A DNA stretch of 64,000 bases, taken from positions 9,360-73,359 of the forward strand of contig JBMTQX010000008.1 in the NCBI GenBank assembly GCA_049446715.1, written 5' to 3'. The notes beneath the pieces are model-generated. The model was not told where the DNA came from and did not search any database. It saw nothing but the letters and a program-made list of their open reading frames with translations. A program made the translations under genes and the position numbers. Origin of the DNA: Eutrophocola sp049446715 (lineage in GTDB: Bacteria; Pseudomonadota; Gammaproteobacteria; Pseudomonadales; Pseudohongiellaceae). Below, piece after piece: positions 25,887-34,067 of this stretch; the stretch's first letter is position 1, and every line of letters begins with the position of its first letter.

Positions 25887-26963
25887 TCAGCAGATATGGG
25901 CGCCCTGCACGGCGAGGTACAGCGAGTACAGGGACTGGCTGGCGGTCATGAACAGGCGGTTGCGTTTCTGGCCGCCAAAGGCCACGTTGGCGCACACTTC
26001 CGGCAGGCGGATCATGCCGAGCTGGTCACCTTCCGGTGACACCACCATCACGCCCGGATTGGCACCGGCCCAGACATTGCCCAGGGCATCACAGCGGATA
26101 CCGTCGGGACCGGAACGGGTGCCGCCGGGACCGGTCATGCGCACCAGGGTGCGGCCGTTGCGCAGGCGTGCACCGTCCACATCGAACATACGAGTTTCAC
26201 CGCGGTCAGCGACATAGAGCAGTGAATAATCCGGCGAGAAGCATAGGCCGTTGGGCATGGTGGCATCATCGGTGACCTTGGTGATGCGGCCACTGTCGGG
26301 ATCGACCCGATAGATCGCCGGTGGAATTTCCGACTCGGCCGGGTTGCCCTCGTACGGGGTACTGATGCCGAAGATGGGATCAGTGAACCAGATGCCGCCA
26401 TCGGGATGCACCACCACATCGTTGGGTGAATTGAGCGGCTTGCCGTCATAGCTGTCGGCAATCACGGTCACCGTGCCGTCCGCTTCGTAGCGGGCGACGC
26501 GTCGGTTGCCGTGTTCACAGGCAATCTGGCGCCCCTGGAAATCGAAGGTATTGCCGTTGCTGTTGCCGGACGGATTGCGGAAGGTGGTGACCTGGTTGTC
26601 GTCTTCCAGCCAGCGCATCTGGGCATTGTTCGGAATGTCGCTCCACACCAGGTACTTGCCGACGCCGTTCCAGGCCGGGCCCTCCGCCCATAGGGTACCG
26701 GTGTGCAGGCGCTGGATGGGCGCATTGAACTGCACCAGGCGGCGAAAACGCGGGTCCAGGGCAATAACATCGGGGTCCGGGTATTTCAGCGGGGTGTTGC
26801 CGGACCAGTCGCGCGGCTGCGGCAGCGGTGCGATATCGTCCAGGCTCGGCATCGGTCCGCCGGGCTGGGCCAACAGGCGGCTGCTAGCAAAAGGCAGGAC
26901 TGTGGCACCGGCCATCGCGGCCAGCACCCGGCGGCGCGTATTCGGTTTGATCGGTGTCTTCAT
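25887..26963 (-). CDS. Tat-exported SMP-30/gluconolactonase-family lactonase
   Basis: A 358-residue six-bladed propeller. The N-terminus NTRRRVLAAMAGATVLPFASS is a Tat-type twin-arginine signal. Metal-site signatures: LWAEGPAW with the Glu ligand, NSPNDVVVHPDGGIWFTDP with the Asn, and SGPDGIRCDALGNVWAG with the Asp. These enzymes open sugar lactones to aldonic acids. The ATG at 26963 overlaps the SBF transporter stop (ATGA), placing it last in a dehydratase-transporter-lactonase operon. Export puts lactone hydrolysis in the periplasm. Confidence 0.9.
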   Translation of the reverse strand: MKTPIKPNTRRRVLAAMAGATVLPFASSRLLAQPGGPMPSLDDIAPLPQPRDWSGNTPLKYPDPDVIALDPRFRRLVQFNAPIQRLHTGTLWAEGPAWNGVGKYLVWSDIPNNAQMRWLEDDNQVTTFRNPSGNSNGNTFDFQGRQIACEHGNRRVARYEADGTVTVIADSYDGKPLNSPNDVVVHPDGGIWFTDPIFGISTPYEGNPAESEIPPAIYRVDPDSGRITKVTDDATMPNGLCFSPDYSLLYVADRGETRMFDVDGARLRNGRTLVRMTGPGGTRSGPDGIRCDALGNVWAGANPGVMVVSPEGDQLGMIRLPEVCANVAFGGQKRNRLFMTASQSLYSLYLAVQGAHIC

Positions 26964-28111
26964 GCTTGCTGCCCTCCCGCAAGGCGGTTGTCATCTATGG
27001 CGCCTGTATCGGCGATTTCCGGCGCATTGCCGCCGGTGGGACGGTCACGCCAGAACGAGGCCAGCGTCGCGCCGGTGATGTTCATCAGTGAACCGAACAC
27101 TGTCGGCACCAGGCCGACGGTAGCCATCTTGCCCATCTCCTGGGCAAGGCCGGTGGCCAGCCCGGCATTCTGCAGGCCGACTTCAAAGGAAATGGTGCGG
27201 CAGGATTTTTCATCCAGTCCCATGAGCTTGCAGCTCCAGTAGCCGAGGACGAAACCGGTGATGTTGTGAATCAGGCTGATGAGGATGAGCAGCATGCCGA
27301 TCTCGAGCAGGTTGTCGCGTCCGCCCGCGGTCATGATCATCAGGATCAGCACGATGCCGGCCATGGACACTTTCGGCATGAGGCGATCAAGCCAGTCGGT
27401 CTTGCCGTGCAGGAAATGGTTGAATACCAGCCCGGCGACGATGGGGATGATGGTGATCTGGATGATGCTCCACATCATGCCCCAGGTGTCGATGGGAATG
27501 TACTGCCCGGCCAGCCACTGCATGTAGAACGGCGTCAGGAACGGTGCCAGCAGGGTGGCAACCGTGGTCAGTGTCACCGACAGTGCCAGGTTGGCCTTGC
27601 CGATGTAGGCCATGACATTGGATGCCAGTCCACTGGGAGAAGCGCCGATCAGGATGATACCCGCTGCCACTTCCGGCTCGAGACTGAATCCCAGTGCCAG
27701 GCCGGCGCCAACGAAGGGCATGATGGTGAACTGGCAGGCAAGACCGATGAACACCGCTTTCGGGGACTTCACGATACCGACGAAATCGCCGGCGCTCATG
27801 GCCGTGCCCATGCCGAACATGATGATCTGCAGCAGCGGCACAATGAGAGTGCTCATGCTGAAGCCGCCGAGGGTAACGAAAGGCGCCGGGTAGCACATGA
27901 CAAAGGTCACGGCGGTAAAAATGATCAGGCTGAAGGAGAAGCCCTTCAGCTTTTCACTGCCACGCACACCAAAGGCGGCCAGCCCGAAGCCCAGGGTCAG
28001 CGTCCAGCCGGCAAGCGCCGGATTGACGAAAAACAGGACCACGGCAAGCACGAAGGCCGCAACCGACAGGCGCAGGGCAAAGGTATGCAGAGTGCTGGAT
28101 TCGCTGCTCAT
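26960..28111 (-). CDS. SBF-like (bile acid:sodium symporter family) transporter
   Basis: A 383-residue protein with about ten transmembrane helices. The BASS-family features are visible: VPLLQIIMFGMGTAMS, the LIGASPSGLASNVMAYIGKANLALSV region and FEVGLQNAGLATGLAQ, which make the sodium site. Family members carry bile acids, pantothenate, pyruvate and other organic anions. Its place between an exported dehydratase and an exported lactonase suggests import of a product such as a keto acid, which is inference. ATG at 28111 was preferred over an overlapping GTG at 28123; neither has a strong ribosome-binding site. Confidence 0.87.
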   Translation of the reverse strand: MSSESSTLHTFALRLSVAAFVLAVVLFFVNPALAGWTLTLGFGLAAFGVRGSEKLKGFSFSLIIFTAVTFVMCYPAPFVTLGGFSMSTLIVPLLQIIMFGMGTAMSAGDFVGIVKSPKAVFIGLACQFTIMPFVGAGLALGFSLEPEVAAGIILIGASPSGLASNVMAYIGKANLALSVTLTTVATLLAPFLTPFYMQWLAGQYIPIDTWGMMWSIIQITIIPIVAGLVFNHFLHGKTDWLDRLMPKVSMAGIVLILMIMTAGGRDNLLEIGMLLILISLIHNITGFVLGYWSCKLMGLDEKSCRTISFEVGLQNAGLATGLAQEMGKMATVGLVPTVFGSLMNITGATLASFWRDRPTGGNAPEIADTGAIDDNRLAGGQQA

Positions 28112-28116
28112 GGCCG

Positions 28117-29373
28117 CTACCACTGCATGTAGGAACCGTCGGGACGACGGTTCATCAGCATGCCCATGCGGTATTCGTCGTATTCATCAATCAGCGTCAG
28201 TGCATCAAGGTTAACCGTGACGCCCAGGCCCGGCCGGTCATTGGGCCAGAACTTGCCGTCGCGGAAGTCATACATGTCCGGCAGATGCGGGTAGGTGCGG
28301 CTGCCATCGCCGAGCATTTCCATCAGGGCCACTGATGATGTCGCCGTCAGACAATGCACCAGCGCGGCTTCGGCGATGGGACCGGTGAAGTGCGGAATCA
28401 GGCCGATGTAATGGGTCTCGGCGAGCGCGATGATCTTCATGTACTCGGTGATGCCGCCAGTGTTGGGCAACTGGCAGCGCACGTAGTCCACCAGTTCCTT
28501 TTCGATCAGGGTGTTGACGTCCCACTTGTAGCCAAACTGCTCGCCCACGGCGATGGGCACGCGCACGCGATCGCGCAGCCTTTGGTAGGAGTCGGTGCCT
28601 TCACTGCGCAGCAGGTCCTCGCAGAAATACGGGTGCAGGGGTTCGATCAGGGTGGCCAGGTTGATGGCGTCCGCCATGTCGAACTCGGTGTGGAAATCCA
28701 GCGCCCAGTGACCGTCGCCGACGGCGCCGTGGATTTCCAGGGCGTCCTCGTGCATCCGGCGCACCAGCTCGAAACGGTCGACGACCCGCTGGCGCGGGTT
28801 GTCGGTGGCATGACGGTACACGCGGATACCGGCATCAATGCAGGCCTTGGCGCGGTCGCCCAGTGAAGTGCCGAAGCCACCGCCCGGGAAGGCGGTTGAA
28901 TAGCATTCGATGTGATCGCGCGCCTTGCCACCCAGCAGTTGCCAGACCGGCACGTCCAGTGCCTTGGCCTTCAGGTCCCACAGTGCCAGGTCGAGCGCGC
29001 CGATGGAATGCAGTTTCTCGCGACCCGCCGTGTAATGCATGCCGCGCATCATGGCCTGCCAGTGATCTTCGGTACGGAAGGGGTCCAGGCCGATGAGCAT
29101 GCTGGCACACTCGTTCATGGTGGTGGGCTCGCCGCCTTCGCCGAAACCGATCAGTCCGTTTTCGGTTTCAATCATCACTACCCGCGAGGACTGGTTGACC
29201 ATTGGCTGACCGGGACGTCCCTGGGAATCACCCCCGTGACTGAAATAACGGATGACCTTGATGCGGTCCTCATCCAGCCCGAGCACGTCGGCGGACATGG
29301 GTGCCCACAGGCCGGTGCCCACAGCTCCCATACCAAGTCTCTTGAGGATACTGCGACGATCCAGTGTTTTCAT
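28117..29373 (-). CDS. Tat-type exported enolase-superfamily sugar-acid dehydratase
   Basis: A 418-residue mandelate-racemase/enolase-superfamily protein. The N-terminus LDRRSILKRLGMGAVGTGLW is a twin-arginine signal. The superfamily N-terminal cap (FGEGGEPTT, GALDLALWDLKAKAL, VWQLLGGKARD) is followed by a barrel with metal ligands in LDFHTEFD, CEDLLR and VGEQFG. The position that is KxK in many members reads RVYRHAT, and IPHFTGPI carries the general His. This pattern suits acid-sugar dehydratases such as mannonate or rhamnonate types, without deciding which. First gene of the operon with the transporter and lactonase. Confidence 0.82.
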   Translation of the reverse strand: MKTLDRRSILKRLGMGAVGTGLWAPMSADVLGLDEDRIKVIRYFSHGGDSQGRPGQPMVNQSSRVVMIETENGLIGFGEGGEPTTMNECASMLIGLDPFRTEDHWQAMMRGMHYTAGREKLHSIGALDLALWDLKAKALDVPVWQLLGGKARDHIECYSTAFPGGGFGTSLGDRAKACIDAGIRVYRHATDNPRQRVVDRFELVRRMHEDALEIHGAVGDGHWALDFHTEFDMADAINLATLIEPLHPYFCEDLLRSEGTDSYQRLRDRVRVPIAVGEQFGYKWDVNTLIEKELVDYVRCQLPNTGGITEYMKIIALAETHYIGLIPHFTGPIAEAALVHCLTATSSVALMEMLGDGSRTYPHLPDMYDFRDGKFWPNDRPGLGVTVNLDALTLIDEYDEYRMGMLMNRRPDGSYMQW

Positions 29374-29563
29374 GGTTAACCCCCCCTCTCCATGCCTGGC
29401 ATGCATGCGCATGAAGCAAACTGTCTGTTGTTGTATTTGTTATGGTGCCGGAACCGTCGGGTAAACCGGCATGATTTGCGCAGCCGCAAACCCGTTTTCT
29501 TTCGGCAGGGATCCCCATATTATCCGCTGCCTGGAGTTCCAAAAAGAGACTTACAAGTAAATC

Positions 29564-29573
29564 ATCATATGAT
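29564..29573. promoter_or_regulatory. ATCATATGAT palindrome in divergent promoter
   Basis: A perfect 10-bp palindrome between the dehydratase (start 29373) and aldolase (start 29619). Its core TCATATGA recurs at 44157 and 59145, also between divergent genes. Candidate operator for a GntR-type regulator. Confidence 0.45.
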
Positions 29574-29618
29574 TAAATAGATCAATAACAATAAATACAG
29601 TCTAGCGGGGGAGAACCC

Positions 29619-30488
29619 ATGATTCACGCCAAAACGACCGCCGGAAAATACCGGCAGCTGGTAATTGCCGCCATGCTTTGCCTGGCCGGCGCCAACGCAC
29701 CGGCGGCGGAAGATGCCTACTACAACACGGTGAAAACGAAACTGGAAAACGGCCAAAAGGTTGTTGGCGGCACCATCAGTACCAACGACACCAACATCTA
29801 CTGCGCCATGGCCAGTGCCGGTTTTGATTTTCTCTGGATTGAAATGCAGCACAGCCCCCTCACCTATCAGGAAGTGGCCACCATGATCCGTGCCTGCCCC
29901 GGGCCGGCGATTCCCTTCATCCGCGTGCCGACCGACAGTGAAGGTGACATCCAGAAAGCCGTCGACATCGGTGCCCTTGGCGTCATCGTGCCGATGGTTG
30001 ATACGGTCGAGAAAATCCAGAACGCCATCACCTATGCCAAGTTCCCCCCGGTCGGAAAACGCAGCCAGGGTGGCGGCCAGTACGGTACCCTGTACGGTCG
30101 CAGTTACCGCCAGACCGCCAATGACAACATCATGATCGTGGCCATGATCGAGAACCCCGCCGGTATTGAAATCGCTGACCAGATCGCCGGCCTCGAACAC
30201 GTGGACGTGGTGTTTGCCGCCAGCTCCGACATCGGCAGCTTCAGCGGCCTGCGTCAGGGCAACCCGCAGTACGAAGCCCTGATCACCCGCATCAAGGACG
30301 CCACCCTGGCCGCTGGCAAATACCTGGCCGGTCCTTCCGCCTGGAAGGACACCCGTGACGGCTACACCTTTTTCCAGGGGCCGCCCGAGTCCATGCTGAT
30401 TCGCAGTGGCGCGCGTCTGGCCCTGGAAGGCGATGCCGGCAGTGAACTGCCGCGTGGTGTTGCCCCTATCGAAGGTCTCGAAGACTGA
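29619..30488 (+). CDS. Exported HpcH/HpaI-type class II aldolase
   Basis: A 289-residue protein of the HpcH/HpaI aldolase family (4-hydroxy-2-oxoheptanedioate or 2-keto-3-deoxy-sugar-acid aldolases): FLWIEMQHSPLTYQE, FIRVPTDSEGDIQKAVDIGALGV split across the metal region, VPMVDTVEKIQNAI, and AMIENPAGIEIAD with the metal-binding Glu. Such enzymes split 2-keto-3-deoxy acids into pyruvate and an aldehyde. Unusually, it has a signal peptide (LVIAAMLCLAGANAPAAE), so it should be periplasmic. It is followed by GntP and divergent from the exported dehydratase. Confidence 0.87.
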   Translation: MIHAKTTAGKYRQLVIAAMLCLAGANAPAAEDAYYNTVKTKLENGQKVVGGTISTNDTNIYCAMASAGFDFLWIEMQHSPLTYQEVATMIRACPGPAIPFIRVPTDSEGDIQKAVDIGALGVIVPMVDTVEKIQNAITYAKFPPVGKRSQGGGQYGTLYGRSYRQTANDNIMIVAMIENPAGIEIADQIAGLEHVDVVFAASSDIGSFSGLRQGNPQYEALITRIKDATLAAGKYLAGPSAWKDTRDGYTFFQGPPESMLIRSGARLALEGDAGSELPRGVAPIEGLED

Positions 30489-30500
30489 TCCGGTGTGCAT

Positions 30501-30528
30501 ACGGACAGGGTGACTGTTCCCTGTCCGT
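30501..30528 (+). other. Intercistronic hairpin between aldolase and GntP genes
   Basis: ACGGACAGGG and CCCTGTCCGT form a perfect 10-bp stem with an 8-nt loop. No T-tract follows, so it is more likely an mRNA-processing or partial attenuation element than a full terminator. Confidence 0.55.
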
Positions 30529-30558
30529 GTCGCGCCTGCTTGTCACAGGTGCCTTTCC

Positions 30559-31980
30559 ATGACAGACCTATATCCTTTTATCGTCATGGCCGTCGGTGTC
30601 GCCATCATCGTTCTGGCCATCATCCGCTACCGGGTCCATGCCTTCATCGCGCTGATCCTGGCCACTTTTGTTGTCGGCCTGCTGTCCTGGCGTACATTCC
30701 CTGAAGCGGCCAACCCGGCTGTTGCTGCCATCGAACTGGCCGTGCGTGAATTCGGCAACATGGCCGGCAGTCTCGGTGTCGTCATCGTCATGGCATCGAT
30801 CATCGGCAAATGCCTGATGGACAGCGGTGCCGCCGATGCCATCACGCGGCGCCTGCTGGACCTGTTCGGCGAACGCCGTGCCCCGTATGCCCTGCTCGGC
30901 AGCGGCTACCTGCTGTCCATCCCGGTGTTTTTCGACACGGTGTTCTTTCTGCTGATCCCGCTGGCCAAGGCCTTCCGCCTGCGCACCGGCGGCTCCTACA
31001 TCCAGTTCGTGATGGCGATCTGCGCCGGCGGCCTGCTGACCCATTCGCTGGTGGCCCCCACGCCGGGTCCGATGGTGATGGCGGAAAACCTCGACCTGGA
31101 CCTCGGGCTGACCATCATGGCGGGGATTATTTTCAGCATCGTGCCGGCCGTGATCGTGGGGTTTTATTACACACGCTGGCTGGGCCGTCGCTATGACATC
31201 CCGCTGCGCGATGTCAGTGCAGCCGGCAGCCGGGAAAATCGGGTCATCGCCGACAGTGATCTGCCGCCGTTCTGGCTCGCCATCATGCCCATCTTTCTGC
31301 CGGTAGCCCTGATTGCTGCCAGCAGCATCGTGTCAGCCATCAATGCTTCCCTGGTGGCGCAGGGTGAGGCCGGCTTCAATGCGCTGTTGCTGGGTGTGAT
31401 CGGATTTCTGGGGGATCGCAACATGGCCATGCTGCTCTCCGCTACCGTGTCGATCTACCTGCTGACCCGGGTCCGCCAAAATGACTTGCATGGCATCATG
31501 ACCAGCCTGGAACCCATTATCGGCACCGCAGGCATGATCATCCTGATTACCGCTGCCGGGGGTGCCTTTGGCGCCATGATTCGCCAGGCCGGTGTCGGCG
31601 AAGTGATCCAGCAACATGTCGCCACCGGCATGTCCGGGGCCGGCCTGTTGTTCCTGGCTTTCATGATCTCGGCCGTGATGAAAACCGCGCAGGGTTCCAG
31701 CACGGTGGCGATGATCACCACGTCAGCCATCATGTATTCGGTGATCCAGGGCATCGCCCTGCCCTACCACCCGTTGTACCTGTTCCTGGCCATTGGCTTC
31801 GGCGGCCTGGTGTTTTCCTGGATGAATGACAGCGGCTTCTGGGTGGTGTGCAAGATGGGCGGCTTCTCGGAAACGGAAACCCTGCGGACCTGGACAACCA
31901 CACTGGCCCTGATGGGCATTGTCGGCATCATCCAGGTGATGATCGTGTCGGCAATCCTGCCGCTGAATTTTATTCCCTGA
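30559..31980 (+). CDS. GntP-family gluconate/sugar-acid:H+ symporter
   Basis: A 473-residue, 12-14 helix inner-membrane protein. Family landmarks: GSLGVVIVMASIIGKCLMDSG, the YLLSIPVFFDTVFFLLIPLAKA segment, FVMAICAGGLLTHSLVAPTPGP, and MKTAQGSSTVAMITTSA near the C-terminal half. GntP proteins import gluconate and related aldonates or keto-deoxy acids. It shares direction with the exported aldolase 70 bp upstream and probably takes up an acid that passes through or escapes the periplasmic enzymes. Confidence 0.93.
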   Translation: MTDLYPFIVMAVGVAIIVLAIIRYRVHAFIALILATFVVGLLSWRTFPEAANPAVAAIELAVREFGNMAGSLGVVIVMASIIGKCLMDSGAADAITRRLLDLFGERRAPYALLGSGYLLSIPVFFDTVFFLLIPLAKAFRLRTGGSYIQFVMAICAGGLLTHSLVAPTPGPMVMAENLDLDLGLTIMAGIIFSIVPAVIVGFYYTRWLGRRYDIPLRDVSAAGSRENRVIADSDLPPFWLAIMPIFLPVALIAASSIVSAINASLVAQGEAGFNALLLGVIGFLGDRNMAMLLSATVSIYLLTRVRQNDLHGIMTSLEPIIGTAGMIILITAAGGAFGAMIRQAGVGEVIQQHVATGMSGAGLLFLAFMISAVMKTAQGSSTVAMITTSAIMYSVIQGIALPYHPLYLFLAIGFGGLVFSWMNDSGFWVVCKMGGFSETETLRTWTTTLALMGIVGIIQVMIVSAILPLNFIP

Positions 31981-32007
31981 CTTTTCCTGTCTGCACGGCG
32001 CCGCTGG

Positions 32008-32735
32008 CTAGGGTGCCAGGTAGCCCGCAAAACATTCAAACGGATAGATGAACCCACCGAGGCGCGCACAAACGCGATGTAGCGCGCCGCCTTGCCGCTG
32101 AAGGTTTCCGGGCCCTCGTATACCTGGGTTGACCACAGGGTATTGCCGTCCGTACTGAGGCGAAACTGTTCCGTCAGGTGCAGGTTGTCGGCATAGTCGA
32201 AGCCGTTGTTCATGAAGGTGCCTGCAGCAATAGGGTTGGTGTCCACGCGCGGGGTGCCCCCGTCCCAGAATCCCACCGAATGCCCGGACTTGGTATGCGG
32301 ATGATCCGCCGGCGGATGGTCACGTCCGTCCAGGTAGATCACCCGCACCAGGTTGTAATACTCCATGCGGAATACGATCAGGTCGCGACCTTCATCAATG
32401 TCCAGGGGAAACGGCGCCTGCATGTAGAACGCTACCGAAGGCGGGAGACACGCAACAGCCGGATTCTGCATGCTGTTGGGATCATAGTTTTCCGCCTGCG
32501 CCAGTGCTCGCGGGCTCAGCGCCAGCCCCGCAAACTGACCCGGCGCCAGCTCAAGGTCGCCGGCATTGTTGATAAACTGCACGTCCTCCGGCACCTGGTT
32601 CACCAGCACCTGGCCAAAAGGTTCACGCCCGAATTTCGGCTGCCAGAATCCGGACAGGCCATGCAGGTCCTGGGCAGAAACGAGGCGGGAAAAAACTGTC
32701 AGGCAGACAAGCCAGACCGCGCCTGTTGGCTTCAT
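32008..32735 (-). pseudogene. Secreted protein related to 47258-47968, C-terminal frameshift
   Basis: The ATG at 32735 starts a signal peptide (LVCLTVFSRLVSAQ) and an otherwise clean reading frame with KSGHSVGFWDG, HLTEQFRLSTDGNTLW and GPETFSGKAARYIAFVRA. A one-base loss near 32060 then breaks the frame: the expected end GGFIYPFECFAGYLAP-stop is found one frame over and ends at 32008. It belongs to the same uncharacterised secreted family as the intact gene at 47258. About 95% of the product could still be made, with a wrong tail. Confidence 0.7.
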
Positions 32736-32744
32736 GACATTGTC

Positions 32745-33149
32745 CTACTCGTTGGCACCGCTGCGATCCGGCGGATTGTTGGGCGGCCGGCCATCGGTAA
32801 ATTCAAGGACACGCAATGCGATATCCGGCGAACCGTCACGGGCAGGGAAACCAATGGCGGTGATGACATCCCCCGGTTTGAGAGTGTCCTGGCGCCCCCC
32901 CTGGCGCCACAGCGCACTGGCACCGGCCCTCTCGATGGTCCCGCGTTCGCTTTACCCTTCGACGTTGGTCCGGGTCAGGTAAATGACACAGTGCGGGTGG
33001 CAAAAACGGAGAGCCTGCACCGTGCCGGTCACTGAAATCATCTCTTCAGGCTGGTAGATCATGGCCACAGCATGATAGCCACTGGCGGGCTGGCTAGCGG
33101 TAACCAGCACGCAGAAGCACAGGACTAATGCACGCATAAAGGATTTCAT
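32745..33149 (-). pseudogene. DUF6152-like exported protein, internal TAA
   Basis: The ATG at 33149 begins a signal peptide (LVLCFCVLVTASQPASGYH) followed by MIYQPEEMISVTGTVQALRFCHPHC, matching the start of the DUF6152-like gene at 46881. Codon 66 is TAA (32952-32954); beyond it the same frame continues through GTIERAGASALWRQGG, PGDVITAIGFPARDGSPD and LRVLEFTDG to a TAG at 32745. The intact C-terminal sequence shows a single recent nonsense change. It lies just upstream of the frameshifted secreted gene, as in the intact pair at 46881-47968. Confidence 0.7.
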
Positions 33150-33155
33150 GGCTGG

Positions 33156-33667
33156 CTATTTCCCGGCCATAACACCGGGCAGCACCAGCTTGCGCCGGCC
33201 GAACAGCCACTGGCTGTCTTGACCCGCGCATCCTCATAGTGGCGCATGGCCGGCACGGTAAAGCCGTTCTACATGTCGCCCACCATGGTGATCCAGTATC
33301 CGTAATGGTGCACCTCACCGGCACTGACAAAATCATAGGAGGAGTTGGTGATGATGTGGTGCATCAGCATTTACGGTGGCAGAGTTTCGGATTGCCGCGT
33401 CGTAATCAGGCTCCGGATCGCTTCCTTGTCCTTGAGTACCTGGCCACCGCCCAGATCAAACTCGGCATCTTCGGTGAAGGTTGCCACGTAACGGTCGGCA
33501 TCCAGCTGGTCGAAGGCATAGGCATACGTCATGAGCAGGTTTTCAATGACGCCCTTGTCCACCAGGGCTTGGATGGCAGCCTCTTAGGCCGCCATGGCAG
33601 TCAGTGGCGACAGCAGTATGCCCGGCACGAGCATGGCGAGTGTACTGATCAGGCGCAGCAGTTTCAT
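33156..33667 (-). pseudogene. NTF2/SnoaL-like exported protein, multiply disrupted
   Basis: From the ATG at 33667, a signal peptide (LISTLAMLVPGILLSPLTAMAA) is followed at once by TAA (codon 28). The frame then reads VIENLLMTYAYAFDQLDADRY, ATFTEDAEFDLGGG, hits TAA at codon 99, continues MHHIITNSSYDFVSAGEVHHYGYW, hits TAG at codon 133, and a frameshift near 33225 puts QWLFGRRKLVLPGV into another frame, ending at 33156. Three stops and a shift mean it is long dead. Related in fold to the intact gene at 17939. Confidence 0.78.
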
Positions 33668-33788
33668 GGGCATTTCCTTTCCTGTTTCTGGTGACAGTTT
33701 GATGGCCGGGAACGGCTATTCGGATCCTCGCCGGGCTGGCACATATGCCGGATGGGCGTTGATCAGGGTGCCATTACTTTAGTCGTTC

Positions 33789-33828
33789 TTGCGGGCGGGT
33801 AAAGCCGTTATTTACCCGACGCCCGCAA
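33789..33828. repeat. Long hairpin upstream of TonB receptor
   Basis: TTGCGGGC pairs with GCCCGCAA and GGGTAAA with TTTACCC, around a 7-nt loop (GCCGTTA) with one 3-nt bulge: 15 base pairs in all. No T-run follows. It may be a boundary hairpin or an extragenic palindrome; only one copy was noticed. Confidence 0.55.
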
Positions 33829-33917
33829 CGCCATATTGCTGACAATGTGACCGGAGGAGCCATCAGCATTTTTCTTATTTTTCACGATTTCCTTGACTCC
33901 GCTGTTTTAGAGGCTTT

Positions 33918-33941
33918 ATTGTTGACCAGATTGTTAACAAT
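33918..33941. promoter_or_regulatory. Tandem operator-like 12-mers upstream of TonB receptor
   Basis: ATTGTTGACCAG (33918-33929, degenerate) abuts the perfect ATTGTTAACAAT (33930-33941), 127 bp before the receptor start. The abutting arrangement matches that at 7996-8019. Confidence 0.68.
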
Positions 33942-34067
33942 ATAGACAAAAATAACGCGACTTCAAGCGACGTTGACCGACACCAGGCGCCCTGCTGCCT
34001 TTTGCCTTTTGCAAAAACAGATCGACAAAAACAACTAGAAGAATCACTTCATAAACAGGGGAATGCC

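Larger units (their letters stand above)
33668..34067. other. Intergenic region upstream of TonB receptor
   Basis: About 400 bp with no credible gene. It holds a strong hairpin at 33789-33828 and tandem operator-like 12-mers at 33918-33941, then the AGGGGA ribosome-binding site of the receptor gene. The A+T-rich stretch 33860-33960 is the likely promoter area. Confidence 0.7.
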
